Of a DNA stretch of 64,000 nucleotides, positions 50,719 to 58,436 are shown one piece after another (within the stretch, counting starts at the first letter, position 1; every line of letters begins with the position of its first letter). The translations under genes were made by a program, and so were the position numbers. The DNA lies in the NCBI GenBank assembly GCA_964518335.1, contig CAZFDT010000002.1, forward strand, positions 1 through 64,000, read 5' to 3'. The DNA comes from CAZFDT01 sp964518335. GTDB taxonomy: Bacteria > Planctomycetota > Phycisphaerae > Phycisphaerales > Phycisphaeraceae. The notes beneath the pieces were generated by a model. It made no database searches and was not told where the DNA came from. It saw only the letters and a program-made list of their open reading frames with translations.

Positions 50719-52668
50719 ATGGATGAGTCATTGCAGACGCTGCTGCCGGAGGCGACTTCGTCGGATCTGGTGCAACTGCTGACGCGGTTCGAGGGAACGG
50801 CGGAGCAGTTTCTGCTGCAGATGCTGATGTATCAGTGCCGGCTGGCGCGTGCGGATGCTGGGGCGGTGCTGCGAACGGCGTCGATGCCGGTGCAGACGCC
50901 CGAGGGCGAGGCCGGGGGCGAGGAGGAGGACAACGGCGAGGCGTCGTCCGGCCGCGCGGTGCAGGTGCAGGTGCTGGCGTCGTTTCCGCCGATCCGCCCG
51001 GGCACGCCGCCGCCGCCGTGGCTTTCCGCCGCCGCCGAGGGGTTCCAGCAGATCGTCAACGCCGACACGCCGCAGATGTCCTCGGCGGTGATCGAGCCCG
51101 AGGCGTGGGACGGCGAGGAGACGCCCTCGTACATCGTGCTGGTCCCGCTCAAGCCCGAGCAACTGCAGCAGGGCGTGGCCGCATTCTGGCTTCGCGGCAC
51201 GGACGAGCAGCAGCGCGCCCACGCGACCAAGCTCCTGGAACTGTGCGGTGCGATGCTCTGCGCCTATGAGATGAAGGTCGCGTTGCACCAGCGGTCGGCG
51301 GCGATGGCGCAGGTGCAGCAGGGCCTGCAGGTGCTCGCCGGCGTCAACGAGCAGAAAAAGCTGCAGGCCGCCGCCATGGCGCTGTGCAACCAGATCGCCG
51401 CTCGCTTCGGCAGCGAGCGCGTGGCGCTGGGCTTCCTCAGCGGCCGCTACGTCAAGCTTAAGGCCCTGTCGCACACCGAGAAAATCTCCCGGAAAATGCG
51501 CCTGGTGCAGGACATCGAGTCGGTGATGGAGGAGTGCCTGGACCAGGACGTGGAGGTGATCCATCCCGCGCCGGCCAGTGCGTCGTACGTGAGCCGAGCG
51601 GTCGCCGATCACGCCAAGCGCAACGGCCCGCTGTGCGTGTGCAGCCTGCCGTTGCGTCGGGAGCGCAAGGTCGAAGCGGTGCTGACGCTGGAGCGCGCTC
51701 CCGAGCGGCCGTTTACGCCCGAGGAGGTGCAACGACTGCGGCTGGCGCTGGAGCTGTGCACGGCAAGGATCATCGACCTCTACGAGCACGACCGATGGTT
51801 CGGCGCCCGCTGGGCCCGGTCGTGGCGCGACGGGCTGGGCCACCTGGTCGGCCCCAAGTACACGTGGGCGAAGGTCGCGGCGATCGGCATCTTCGCATTC
51901 CTCTGCTTCGCCACGTTCGTCAAGGGCACGCACAAGATCGAGGCCAGCTTCGTGGTCGAGGCCATCGAGCAGCAGATCATTCCCACGCCGTTCGAGGGCT
52001 ACTTGAAAAGTGTGCACGTCGAGCCGGGCGACACGGTCGAGGCGAACCAGACGGTGCTGGCGACGCTGGACACGGCGACACTGCGGCTGGAGAAGAGCGC
52101 GGCGGAGGCGGAGATGGCGGGGTATTTGAAGGAAGCGGACTTCGCCCGCGAGCAGCGCAAGCTCGCCGAGGCCGAGGTGGCGCGTTTCAAGGCCGAGCAG
52201 TCTCGGGCGAGGATCGCGGTGCTGGAGCATCGCATCCGCCAGGCGACGATCGTGTCGCCGATCGATGGCGTGATCCTGCAGGGTGATCTGAAGAAGAAGG
52301 TGGGCTCGCCGCTGCAGTCGGGCGATCTGCTGTTCGAGATCGCGCCGCTGTCGGCGTTGCGGGCGAAGCTGCACGTGCCCGACGACAAGATCGTGTACGT
52401 GCACGAGCAGGAGCGAGGTGAACTCGCGGCCGCGGCGCATCCGGGTCGGTACATCCCCTTCGTGGTGGAGAAGATCAACCCGGTGGCCGAGGTGGTCAAC
52501 CAGAAGAACGTGTTCCTGGTGCGGGCGAAGCTGGAGCACGTGCCGGCGTCCGTGCCGCTGCGCCCCGGCATGGAGGGCGTGGCCAAGGTCCACGCCGACA
52601 AGCGACCCTACATCGACCTGTGGACGCGCGAACTGGTGAACTGGGTCCGCATGAAACTGTGGCTTTGA
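50719..52668 (+). CDS. GAF-HlyD membrane fusion protein
   Basis: A 649-residue protein joining a cytoplasmic sensor region to a membrane-fusion adaptor. Residues about 1-190 are a divergent soluble domain with an acidic insert, and 215-360 look like a GAF domain (QGLQVLAGVNEQKKLQAAA, ERVALGFLSGRYVKL, ERKVEAVLTLERAPERPF). One membrane helix (VAAIGIFAFLCFATFVKG, about 395-412) precedes an HlyD-type region: TPFEGYLKSVHVEPGDTVEANQ, a coiled coil, and ATIVSPIDGVILQG. It probably links an inner-membrane exporter to the outside, with the GAF part sensing or regulating. It starts a run with the M50 fusion and SecA-like genes. Confidence 0.82.
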   Translation: MDESLQTLLPEATSSDLVQLLTRFEGTAEQFLLQMLMYQCRLARADAGAVLRTASMPVQTPEGEAGGEEEDNGEASSGRAVQVQVLASFPPIRPGTPPPPWLSAAAEGFQQIVNADTPQMSSAVIEPEAWDGEETPSYIVLVPLKPEQLQQGVAAFWLRGTDEQQRAHATKLLELCGAMLCAYEMKVALHQRSAAMAQVQQGLQVLAGVNEQKKLQAAAMALCNQIAARFGSERVALGFLSGRYVKLKALSHTEKISRKMRLVQDIESVMEECLDQDVEVIHPAPASASYVSRAVADHAKRNGPLCVCSLPLRRERKVEAVLTLERAPERPFTPEEVQRLRLALELCTARIIDLYEHDRWFGARWARSWRDGLGHLVGPKYTWAKVAAIGIFAFLCFATFVKGTHKIEASFVVEAIEQQIIPTPFEGYLKSVHVEPGDTVEANQTVLATLDTATLRLEKSAAEAEMAGYLKEADFAREQRKLAEAEVARFKAEQSRARIAVLEHRIRQATIVSPIDGVILQGDLKKKVGSPLQSGDLLFEIAPLSALRAKLHVPDDKIVYVHEQERGELAAAAHPGRYIPFVVEKINPVAEVVNQKNVFLVRAKLEHVPASVPLRPGMEGVAKVHADKRPYIDLWTRELVNWVRMKLWL

Positions 52669-52670
52669 GG

Positions 52671-52786
52671 AGGGGAGTAGGGAGTAGGCAGTAGGGAGTT
52701 GGGAAGAGACAAGTCAGCGCGCAGGTCTCTTCTCGTCCCTTTCTGACTACTCCCTACTCCCTACTCGCTACTCGATACTCCCTAAC
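52671..52786. repeat. TAGGGAGTAG-type inverted repeat element
   Basis: Left arm 52671-52710 with GGGAGTAGGGAGTAGGCAG units, loop 52711-52724, and a right arm 52725-52786 with reverse-complement CTACTCCCTACTCC units. It fills the gap between the adaptor and M50 genes and looks like a mobile heptamer-repeat element. It leaves no room for a Shine-Dalgarno sequence before ATG 52789. Confidence 0.8.
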
Positions 52787-52788
52787 CC

Positions 52789-54975
52789 ATGGCAATCACC
52801 CGACCGACCTTCAGCGAGACCTGGTACCGCGTCGCGGAGCTTAAGCCCAAGCTGCGCTCGACGGTGCAGACCTATCGCCAGCACTTCCGCGGCAAGACGT
52901 ACCACGTCATCCAGGACCCGACGAGCAACCAGTATTTCCGGCTCGACGACGCGGGGTATTACTTCACCGGGCTGCTCGACGGCCGGCGGACCATCGCGCA
53001 GGTGTGGGACCACTGCAACGAGCACCTGGGCGACCGCGCCCCGACGCAGGGCGAGACGATCCAGCTCCTGAGCCAGCTTTACTCGTCGAACCTGCTGTCG
53101 CCCGATCTGCCGCCCGACGCCACGACGCTGTTCGACCGTCGCCGCAAGCGAATCCAGCGCGAGGTGCGCTCGTACCTGTCGAACCTGCTGTTCGCCCGCA
53201 TTCCGCTGTGGGACCCGGACCGCTTTCTCGAACGGTGGGTTCCCATCGGCGGGCTGGCGTTCACCTGGGCGGGCTTCGCCGTGTGGTGCGTCATCATGTT
53301 CCTGGGCGTCAACAGCCTCGCCGGCAAATGGGGCGACCTGTTCGACCAGTCCAACGGCGTGATCGCCCCCGGGAACTTGCCCCTTCTGTATGTGTGCTTC
53401 GCGGTCATCAAGTTCATCCACGAGATGGGCCACGCCTTCTCGTGCAAGAAGTTCGGGCTGACCGACCACAGCGGCGGCGAGGTCCACGTGCTGGGCATCA
53501 TGCTGCTGGTGCTCGTGCCCGTGCCGTATGTCGATGCGTCAAGTTCGTGGGCGCTGCGCAGCAAGTGGAAGCGGGCGCTCGTCGGCGCCGCGGGCATGTA
53601 CGTCGAGCTGGCCGTCGCCGCCGTCGCCGCCATGGTCTGGGCCAACACCACGCAGTACCACGTCGTCCACCAGATCGCCTACAACGTCATGTTCATCGCC
53701 TCGGTCTCGACCATCCTGTTCAACGCCAATCCGCTGCTGCGGTTCGACGGCTACTACATCATGTCTGACGTTTTCGAGCTGCCCAACCTCTATCAGCGCA
53801 GCAAGGACTTTCTCTACTACCTGATCAAGAAGTACGTGTACGGCGTGCGCAACCCGATGAGCACGGCCCGCAGCAACGACGAAAAGCCGTGGCTGGTGAT
53901 CTACGCCATCGCCGCGTTCATCTACCGCATCATCATCAGCGTGTCGATCCTGATGTTCGTGGCGGAGCAGCTATTTTTCATCGGGGTGATGATGGCGATC
54001 GGGGGCGTGATCGGGTGGGTGGTGGTTCCGCTGGGCAAGTTCGTCCACTACCTGTCGGTGGGGCCGGAATTGTGGCGGACGCGTCGGCGCGCGGTGCTGT
54101 GGACGGTGGGCACGTTGGCGGCGGTGGTGGGGGTGCTGGGCGCCGTGCCGGTGCCTGACCGGGCGCGGGCGGAGGGGATTGTCGAGCCGCGGCGGCTGGC
54201 GGTGATGCACGCCGAGGCCGACGGATTCGTGCGCCACGTGCTCGAGTCGGGCCGGCCGGTGCGCGCGGGGGTGGACCCGGTGGTGATCGCCGACAATCTG
54301 GAGATGGAGAAGCTGCGCGACGAGCTGATCGCGTCGATCGAGGAAGTGCGCGTGCAGTACCGGCAGGCGGTGCGGGAGAACCCGGCCCTGGCGCAGAGCC
54401 TGGCGCAGCGGATCGCCGCGTTCCAGGAGCAGCTCGACCGGGCGAAGGAGCAGTTGCGCCTGCTGCAGTTGCCTTCGCCGATCGACGGGCAGTGGGTGTG
54501 CTTCGACCACGACCGCTACGACGGGGTGTATCTGCAGCGGGGCAAGCCGATCGGACTGGTGGCAAGCCTGGACGACCTGATCGTGCGGGCGATGGCGGAT
54601 CAGTACCTGGGCCCGCGCGTCGAGACGGACATCGGCATCGGCGGGGAGGTCGAGTTCCGCGTGCGCGGGCAGCCCGACCTGAGGGTGCGAGGCCGCATCG
54701 AGCGCATCCCCCCGGCGGGCAGCGTACAGTTGCCCTCGGCGGCGCTGGGCTACATGGCGGGCGGCGCCGTGCCCGTCGATACCCAGGACACCACCGGCAC
54801 CAAGGCCAGCGAGCGATTCTTCGAGGTCGTCATCTCCCCGATCGACGCCGATCGCGTGCACCTGCTGCCCGGCCAGCGCGTGGTCATCCGCTTCACCATG
54901 AACCGCAAGGCCCCGCTCTTGGCGCAGTGGTACCGCGACGTGCGACAGGTGATTCAGCGACGGTTCGCGGTGTGA
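52789..54975 (+). CDS. PqqD-like/M50 peptidase/HlyD fusion protein
   Basis: A 728-residue membrane protein. Residues about 35-110 resemble PqqD peptide-recognition domains (YHVIQDPTSNQYFRLDDAG, LLDGRRTIAQVW). An intramembrane M50 metallopeptidase follows, with HEMGH (His211, Glu212, His215) and the third ligand Asp in LLRFDGYY. The last 220 residues are periplasmic and adaptor-like (EGIVEPRRLAVMHAEADGFV, coiled coil, LQLPSPIDGQWV). Such fusions occur in peptide or bacteriocin-type export systems. It may recognise, cleave and export a peptide together with the adaptor encoded upstream. Both are inferences; no substrate gene is seen beside it. Confidence 0.82.
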   Translation: MAITRPTFSETWYRVAELKPKLRSTVQTYRQHFRGKTYHVIQDPTSNQYFRLDDAGYYFTGLLDGRRTIAQVWDHCNEHLGDRAPTQGETIQLLSQLYSSNLLSPDLPPDATTLFDRRRKRIQREVRSYLSNLLFARIPLWDPDRFLERWVPIGGLAFTWAGFAVWCVIMFLGVNSLAGKWGDLFDQSNGVIAPGNLPLLYVCFAVIKFIHEMGHAFSCKKFGLTDHSGGEVHVLGIMLLVLVPVPYVDASSSWALRSKWKRALVGAAGMYVELAVAAVAAMVWANTTQYHVVHQIAYNVMFIASVSTILFNANPLLRFDGYYIMSDVFELPNLYQRSKDFLYYLIKKYVYGVRNPMSTARSNDEKPWLVIYAIAAFIYRIIISVSILMFVAEQLFFIGVMMAIGGVIGWVVVPLGKFVHYLSVGPELWRTRRRAVLWTVGTLAAVVGVLGAVPVPDRARAEGIVEPRRLAVMHAEADGFVRHVLESGRPVRAGVDPVVIADNLEMEKLRDELIASIEEVRVQYRQAVRENPALAQSLAQRIAAFQEQLDRAKEQLRLLQLPSPIDGQWVCFDHDRYDGVYLQRGKPIGLVASLDDLIVRAMADQYLGPRVETDIGIGGEVEFRVRGQPDLRVRGRIERIPPAGSVQLPSAALGYMAGGAVPVDTQDTTGTKASERFFEVVISPIDADRVHLLPGQRVVIRFTMNRKAPLLAQWYRDVRQVIQRRFAV

Positions 54976-54980
54976 TGTTG

Positions 54981-55042
54981 CTCCCCTCCCCCTCCCAGGG
55001 GGAGGACAGCTTGAGACGCGAAGCGTCGAAAGCAGGTGAGGG
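54981..55042. repeat. Left inverted repeat of the DUF559 cassette
   Basis: CTCCCCTCCCCCTCCCAGGG... to CAGGTGAGGG. Most of it is reverse-complementary to 55453-55511, with a divergent stretch in the middle (TTGAGACGCGAAGCGTCGAA here). Each copy also folds on itself. Confidence 0.8.
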
Positions 55043-55065
55043 TAGGAATGGCAGGAGGTGCAGAT

Positions 55066-55482
55066 ATGGCAACCCAGCCGCCGAATCGAACACGAGTCCA
55101 TCGCGCTGACTCACGAATGACCCGACGTGCCCGCGAACTGCGCCAGGCCATGACCCCGCCCGAACGTCGCCTGTGGGAGTTGCTCCGCGATCGGCGACTT
55201 GGGGGGTTCAAGTTTCGCCGCCAGCATCCTGTCGGTGGGTATGTCGTGGACCATTACTGCTCGGCGTGCGGCCTGGCGGTGGAACTCGACGGGACGAGCC
55301 ATGAGTTGACCGGTGGAAAGGACCGCGAGCGAACGGGCTACCTGGAGACACAAGGCGTGAAGGTGGTCCGCGTGATGAATGACGACTTGCTGAGCCACCC
55401 CGAGGCAGTGTCGTCTCTTATCTTGCGGGAGTGCAAGGCGAGATCGGGGGAACCCTCACCTGCTTCATCGCTGAAGCGATGA
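55066..55482 (+). CDS. DUF559 endonuclease-like protein
   Basis: A 138-residue PD-(D/E)xK-fold protein of the DUF559 family, related to Vsr-type endonucleases. MTPPERRLWELLRDRRLGGF and FRRQHPVGGYVVDHYCSA with AVELDGTSHE carry the Asp and Glu-x-Asp active-site residues. Its role is unknown; relatives sit in many genomes as single genes next to GGGGGAGG-type repeats. It has an excellent AGGAGG Shine-Dalgarno sequence seven bases before ATG 55066. The inverted repeats at 54981 and 55453 enclose the gene, and its stop lies inside the right repeat. It interrupts the export locus. Confidence 0.85.
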   Translation: MATQPPNRTRVHRADSRMTRRARELRQAMTPPERRLWELLRDRRLGGFKFRRQHPVGGYVVDHYCSACGLAVELDGTSHELTGGKDRERTGYLETQGVKVVRVMNDDLLSHPEAVSSLILRECKARSGEPSPASSLKR

Positions 55483-55511
55483 AGCTGTCCTCCCCCTGGG
55501 AGGGGGAGGAG
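55453..55511. repeat. Right inverted repeat of the DUF559 cassette
   Basis: CCCTCACCTGCTTCATCGCT... to GGGAGGGGGAGGAG, the inverted partner of 54981-55042. It overlaps the last 30 bases of the DUF559 gene and ends 11 bases before the SecA-like ATG. Confidence 0.8.
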
Positions 55512-55522
55512 AAAGACGAGCC

Positions 55523-57619
55523 ATGTCCGCGACACGCACCACCCTGTTCGACGCCTACGACGCGACGAAAACCGCGTCGCTGGTGGATATCGAGCGCGCG
55601 GGGGGTGCGGCCCAGGACACGACCGTGCCCAGCGGGGTGTGGCGGAACGTGACGTATGGGCCGCCGCGCGTGCGCACGCCCAAGAATGCGGATGCGGTGT
55701 GGGACTGGGCGGTGGGGCTGATCAACTCGTGCGTGCCTCGGACGCGACTGTATCTGCGTCGTGCCCAGCGCGTGCTGGCGATGGAGGCCCAGTTCGCCGC
55801 CATGAGCGATGGGCAGTTGCGCGAGGAGTGCGTGGCGTACCGCGACGTGTTCCGCCGCGGCCGCTACAAGACGAGCCAGGTCGAGCGCGCTTTCGCGCTG
55901 GTGCGCGAGTGCTCATGGCGCGTGCTGCGGATGAAGCCCTACCGTGAGCAGGTGGCGTCGGCGCTGGCGATGCACGACGGGCACATCGCCGAGCAGGCCA
56001 CGGGCGAGGGCAAGACGCTCACGGCCACGATGCCCGCCACGCTGGCCGGGTGGCGCGGGCGGGGCTGCCACGTGATCACCGTCAACGACTATCTGGCGCA
56101 GCGCGACGCGGCGAACATGGGCCCGCTCTACAAGTTCTGCGGGCTGACCGTCGCCCACATCAACCAGGACATGTTCCCGCAGCAGCGCCGCGCGGCGTAT
56201 CAGGCCGACATCACCTACCTCACCAACAAGGAGGCCGCCGCCGACTTCCTGCGCGACGGCCTGGCGCAGGGCCCCCAGCGATCGCTGCAGACCACGCTGG
56301 CCAATCAGTACCTCGGCGGTGGCAGGACCGGCGACGCCTCCGGCAGCGGCGGCGTCGTCATGCGCGGGCTCGAGTGCGCCATCGTGGACGAGGCCGACTC
56401 CGTCCTCATCGACGAGGCCGTCACCCCGCTCATCATCTCCGGCGAAGCCCCCAACGACGAACTCAACCGCTCGATCATGACCGCATGCCAGATCGCGCCC
56501 AAGCTCGCCCTCGGCGAGGACTACACCATCGATCAGCGCTACCGCGAGGTGAACTTCACGCGCAAGGGCAAGCAGAAACTCGCCGCGCTGACGGTGACGA
56601 TCGGCGGCGTCTTCGCCGGGGCGCGCCGTCGCGAGGAGCTGGTCAACCAGGCCGTCTGCGCCCGCGAGCTGTACCACAACGGCCGGCAGTACGTCGTGGT
56701 GGACGGCAAGGTCAACATCGTCGATGAGTTCACCGGCCGCATCATGCCCGATCGCTCGTGGCGCGACGGGCTGCACCAGGCCGTCGAGGCCAAGGAAGAG
56801 CTCGAGATCACGCCGCCCAAGGACACGCTGGCCCGCATCAGTTTCCAGCGCTTCTTCCGCCTGTACAACCGCCTGTGCGGGATGACGGGCACCGCCGCCG
56901 AGGCCCGCGGCGAGCTGTGGGCCGTCTATCGCCGACAGGTCGTGCGCATCCCCACGCACAAGACGTGCATCCGCCAGCAGCGGCCGACGCGCATCTTCGC
57001 CGTCGAGGACGCCAAGTGGGACGCCATCGCCGAGGAGATCCGCGCCGTCCACGCCACCGGCCAGCCGATCCTCGTGGGCACGCGCAGCGTCGCGTCGAGC
57101 GAAAAGCTCAGCGAGCGCCTCACTCTGATGCAGTTGCCCCACGAGGTGCTCAACGCCGTGCGCCACAAGGAGGAGGCCAAGATCGTCTCCCACGCCGGCC
57201 AGCGCGGCCGCATCACCGTCGCCACCAACATGGCCGGCCGCGGCACCGACATCAAGCTCGAACCCGGCATCGACAAGCTCGGGGGCCTGCGCGTCATTGC
57301 CTGCGAGTGCCACGAGTCCACGCGCATCGACCGCCAGCTCTTCGGCCGCGCCGGCCGACAGGGCGACCCCGGCTCCGCCGGCATGTACGTCTCCTTCGCC
57401 GACGAAGTCCTGCTGCGGTACGCCTCCAGCTACACCCGCAAGCTCCTGGCCAGCTTCCGAGGTCGTGACAAGGCCGAGATCACCTCCCCTGTCACCCGCG
57501 CCCTCTTGTGGTACGTCCGCGCCCGCGCCGGTCGCATCGCCCTGGCGCAACGCAAGGCCGTCCTCCGCACCGACGACTGGCTCGCCGAGCACATGGGCTT
57601 CACCGGTGAGGGCGGCTGA
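55523..57619 (+). CDS. Short SecA-like preprotein translocase ATPase
   Basis: A 698-residue SecA-type ATPase, about 150-200 residues shorter than standard SecA. Walker A is in EQATGEGKTLTATMPA, Walker B in VDEADSVLIDEA, the C-terminal helicase motifs in ATNMAGRGTDIKLEPG and GRAGRQGDPGSAGMY. Much of the C-terminal wing/scaffold region and the zinc-binding SecB tail are absent. It is an accessory SecA (SecA2-type) probably dedicated to the substrate of the upstream adaptor/M50 proteins. A GAGGAG sequence, partly in the inverted repeat, may act as its Shine-Dalgarno. The last 30 bases are duplicated at 58325-58354. Confidence 0.87.
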   Translation: MSATRTTLFDAYDATKTASLVDIERAGGAAQDTTVPSGVWRNVTYGPPRVRTPKNADAVWDWAVGLINSCVPRTRLYLRRAQRVLAMEAQFAAMSDGQLREECVAYRDVFRRGRYKTSQVERAFALVRECSWRVLRMKPYREQVASALAMHDGHIAEQATGEGKTLTATMPATLAGWRGRGCHVITVNDYLAQRDAANMGPLYKFCGLTVAHINQDMFPQQRRAAYQADITYLTNKEAAADFLRDGLAQGPQRSLQTTLANQYLGGGRTGDASGSGGVVMRGLECAIVDEADSVLIDEAVTPLIISGEAPNDELNRSIMTACQIAPKLALGEDYTIDQRYREVNFTRKGKQKLAALTVTIGGVFAGARRREELVNQAVCARELYHNGRQYVVVDGKVNIVDEFTGRIMPDRSWRDGLHQAVEAKEELEITPPKDTLARISFQRFFRLYNRLCGMTGTAAEARGELWAVYRRQVVRIPTHKTCIRQQRPTRIFAVEDAKWDAIAEEIRAVHATGQPILVGTRSVASSEKLSERLTLMQLPHEVLNAVRHKEEAKIVSHAGQRGRITVATNMAGRGTDIKLEPGIDKLGGLRVIACECHESTRIDRQLFGRAGRQGDPGSAGMYVSFADEVLLRYASSYTRKLLASFRGRDKAEITSPVTRALLWYVRARAGRIALAQRKAVLRTDDWLAEHMGFTGEGG
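57582..57619 (+). repeat. Direct repeat at the secA-like 3' end (left copy)
   Basis: TCGCCGAGCACATGGGCTTC... through the TGA. It matches 58317-58354 at 34 of 38 positions. The two copies enclose the toxin-antitoxin pair. Confidence 0.85.
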
Positions 57620-57635
57620 TTCCCGCGCACATCCG

Positions 57636-58037
57636 TCAAATCAGCAACGCACAATAACCCGCCTGGACAAAGTGGCGATCGCCCGTCAGCGCGTCGGTCA
57701 ATCCCAGCTCCCGCATCACCGTGAACGAGATGCAATCGGTCAGTGACCAGTTCTTGTCCTGTCGATCTGCAAACAACTGCGCTCCGGCATCAAACAGATC
57801 GCGCGAGGGTGCTATCAAACGGCAGGCGGAATCGTGGACGAATCGCGCCAGCAGGCGGTTGAACACCGGTCGATCCTGCGGTGATGCCAATCCATCGCCA
57901 AGTTCGGTGAAGACCCACGCGGTGCTGACGATGCCGCCTGTGTAGGATTTGGAGAAGTCCACCGCCCGTGAATGCCCATCATCGTGCGGATTCACCAAGG
58001 CGAAGAAATAGTGACTGTCAGCGAAGACTGTCCTCAC
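57636..58037 (-). CDS. PIN-domain toxin (VapC-like)
   Basis: A 133-residue PIN-domain ribonuclease. Acidic metal-binding residues are Asp7 (VFADSHYF), Glu45 (FTELGD), Asp101 (SLTDCIS) and Asp120 (TGDRHF). VapC toxins cleave tRNA or rRNA when the antitoxin is lost. The start codon overlaps the antitoxin stop (ATGA), the normal coupling in such pairs. The pair sits on the strand opposite the export locus, between the two copies of the secA-like 3' end. Confidence 0.88.
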   Translation of the reverse strand: MRTVFADSHYFFALVNPHDDGHSRAVDFSKSYTGGIVSTAWVFTELGDGLASPQDRPVFNRLLARFVHDSACRLIAPSRDLFDAGAQLFADRQDKNWSLTDCISFTVMRELGLTDALTGDRHFVQAGYCALLI

Positions 58038-58270
58038 GGTTTGGGCTGTCCGTGCAGGTAGTGATTGTGGTTACGGGCCATGTCGGCCGGCAACGAGGGG
58101 CACCGGCCGATCACATCAGCGAAACGATTGGCGAGCGTACTTGCCGAAGCGTCGTGGATCGCATCGGCGTCGGCGAGGCGCAAGTTGACTTCGACCGTGG
58201 CGCCTTCGGGCAGCGCGACAGGTTGGTCCAGCACCACCATGCCGTCTCGGATGTGGCCACGGTAAGTCAT
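58034..58270 (-). CDS. Antitoxin partner of the PIN toxin
   Basis: A 78-residue protein. MTYRGHIRDGMVVLDQPVAL with PEGATVEVNLRL matches small antitoxins of the DUF104/AF2212-like kind, a beta-sheet domain followed by a C-terminal helical tail for the toxin. ATG 58270 follows AGGGGTG by about 7 bases; an ATG at 58288 is possible. TATACT on the complement at 58297-58292 could be the promoter -10 box. It probably autoregulates the pair, as is usual. Confidence 0.78.
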   Translation of the reverse strand: MTYRGHIRDGMVVLDQPVALPEGATVEVNLRLADADAIHDASASTLANRFADVIGRCPSLPADMARNHNHYLHGQPKP

Positions 58271-58291
58271 AGGCGTCACCCCTATCATGAA

Positions 58292-58297
58292 AGTATA
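58292..58297 (-). promoter_or_regulatory. -10 box of the toxin-antitoxin pair
   Basis: TATACT on the complement, 21 bases before the antitoxin ATG. No -35 box stands out. Confidence 0.35.
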
Positions 58298-58316
58298 TCG
58301 GCCAACGACGCCCACG

Positions 58317-58354
58317 TCGCCAAACACATGGGTTTCACCGGCGAGGGCGGCTGA
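58317..58354 (+). repeat. Direct repeat of the secA-like 3' end (right copy)
   Basis: TCGCCAAACACATGGGTTTC... through the TGA. Two of its four differences from 57582-57619 are silent third-base changes in Gly codons. It keeps the reading HMGFTGEGG plus stop. Confidence 0.85.
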
Positions 58355-58436
58355 GGGCGGTCATGGCGACGACTTTGGCCTCGACCCTTGGCGGATTTCG
58401 GTTCCCTGGAGCCTTCGATACCATGTGTCGCAACAC

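Noticed and set aside
52671..52786. A CRISPR array
   Set aside because: The units are 7-10 bases, without regular spacers, and there are no cas genes.
57590..58354. A tandem secA-like duplication
   Set aside because: Only the last 38 bases are repeated; no other secA sequence remains between the copies.
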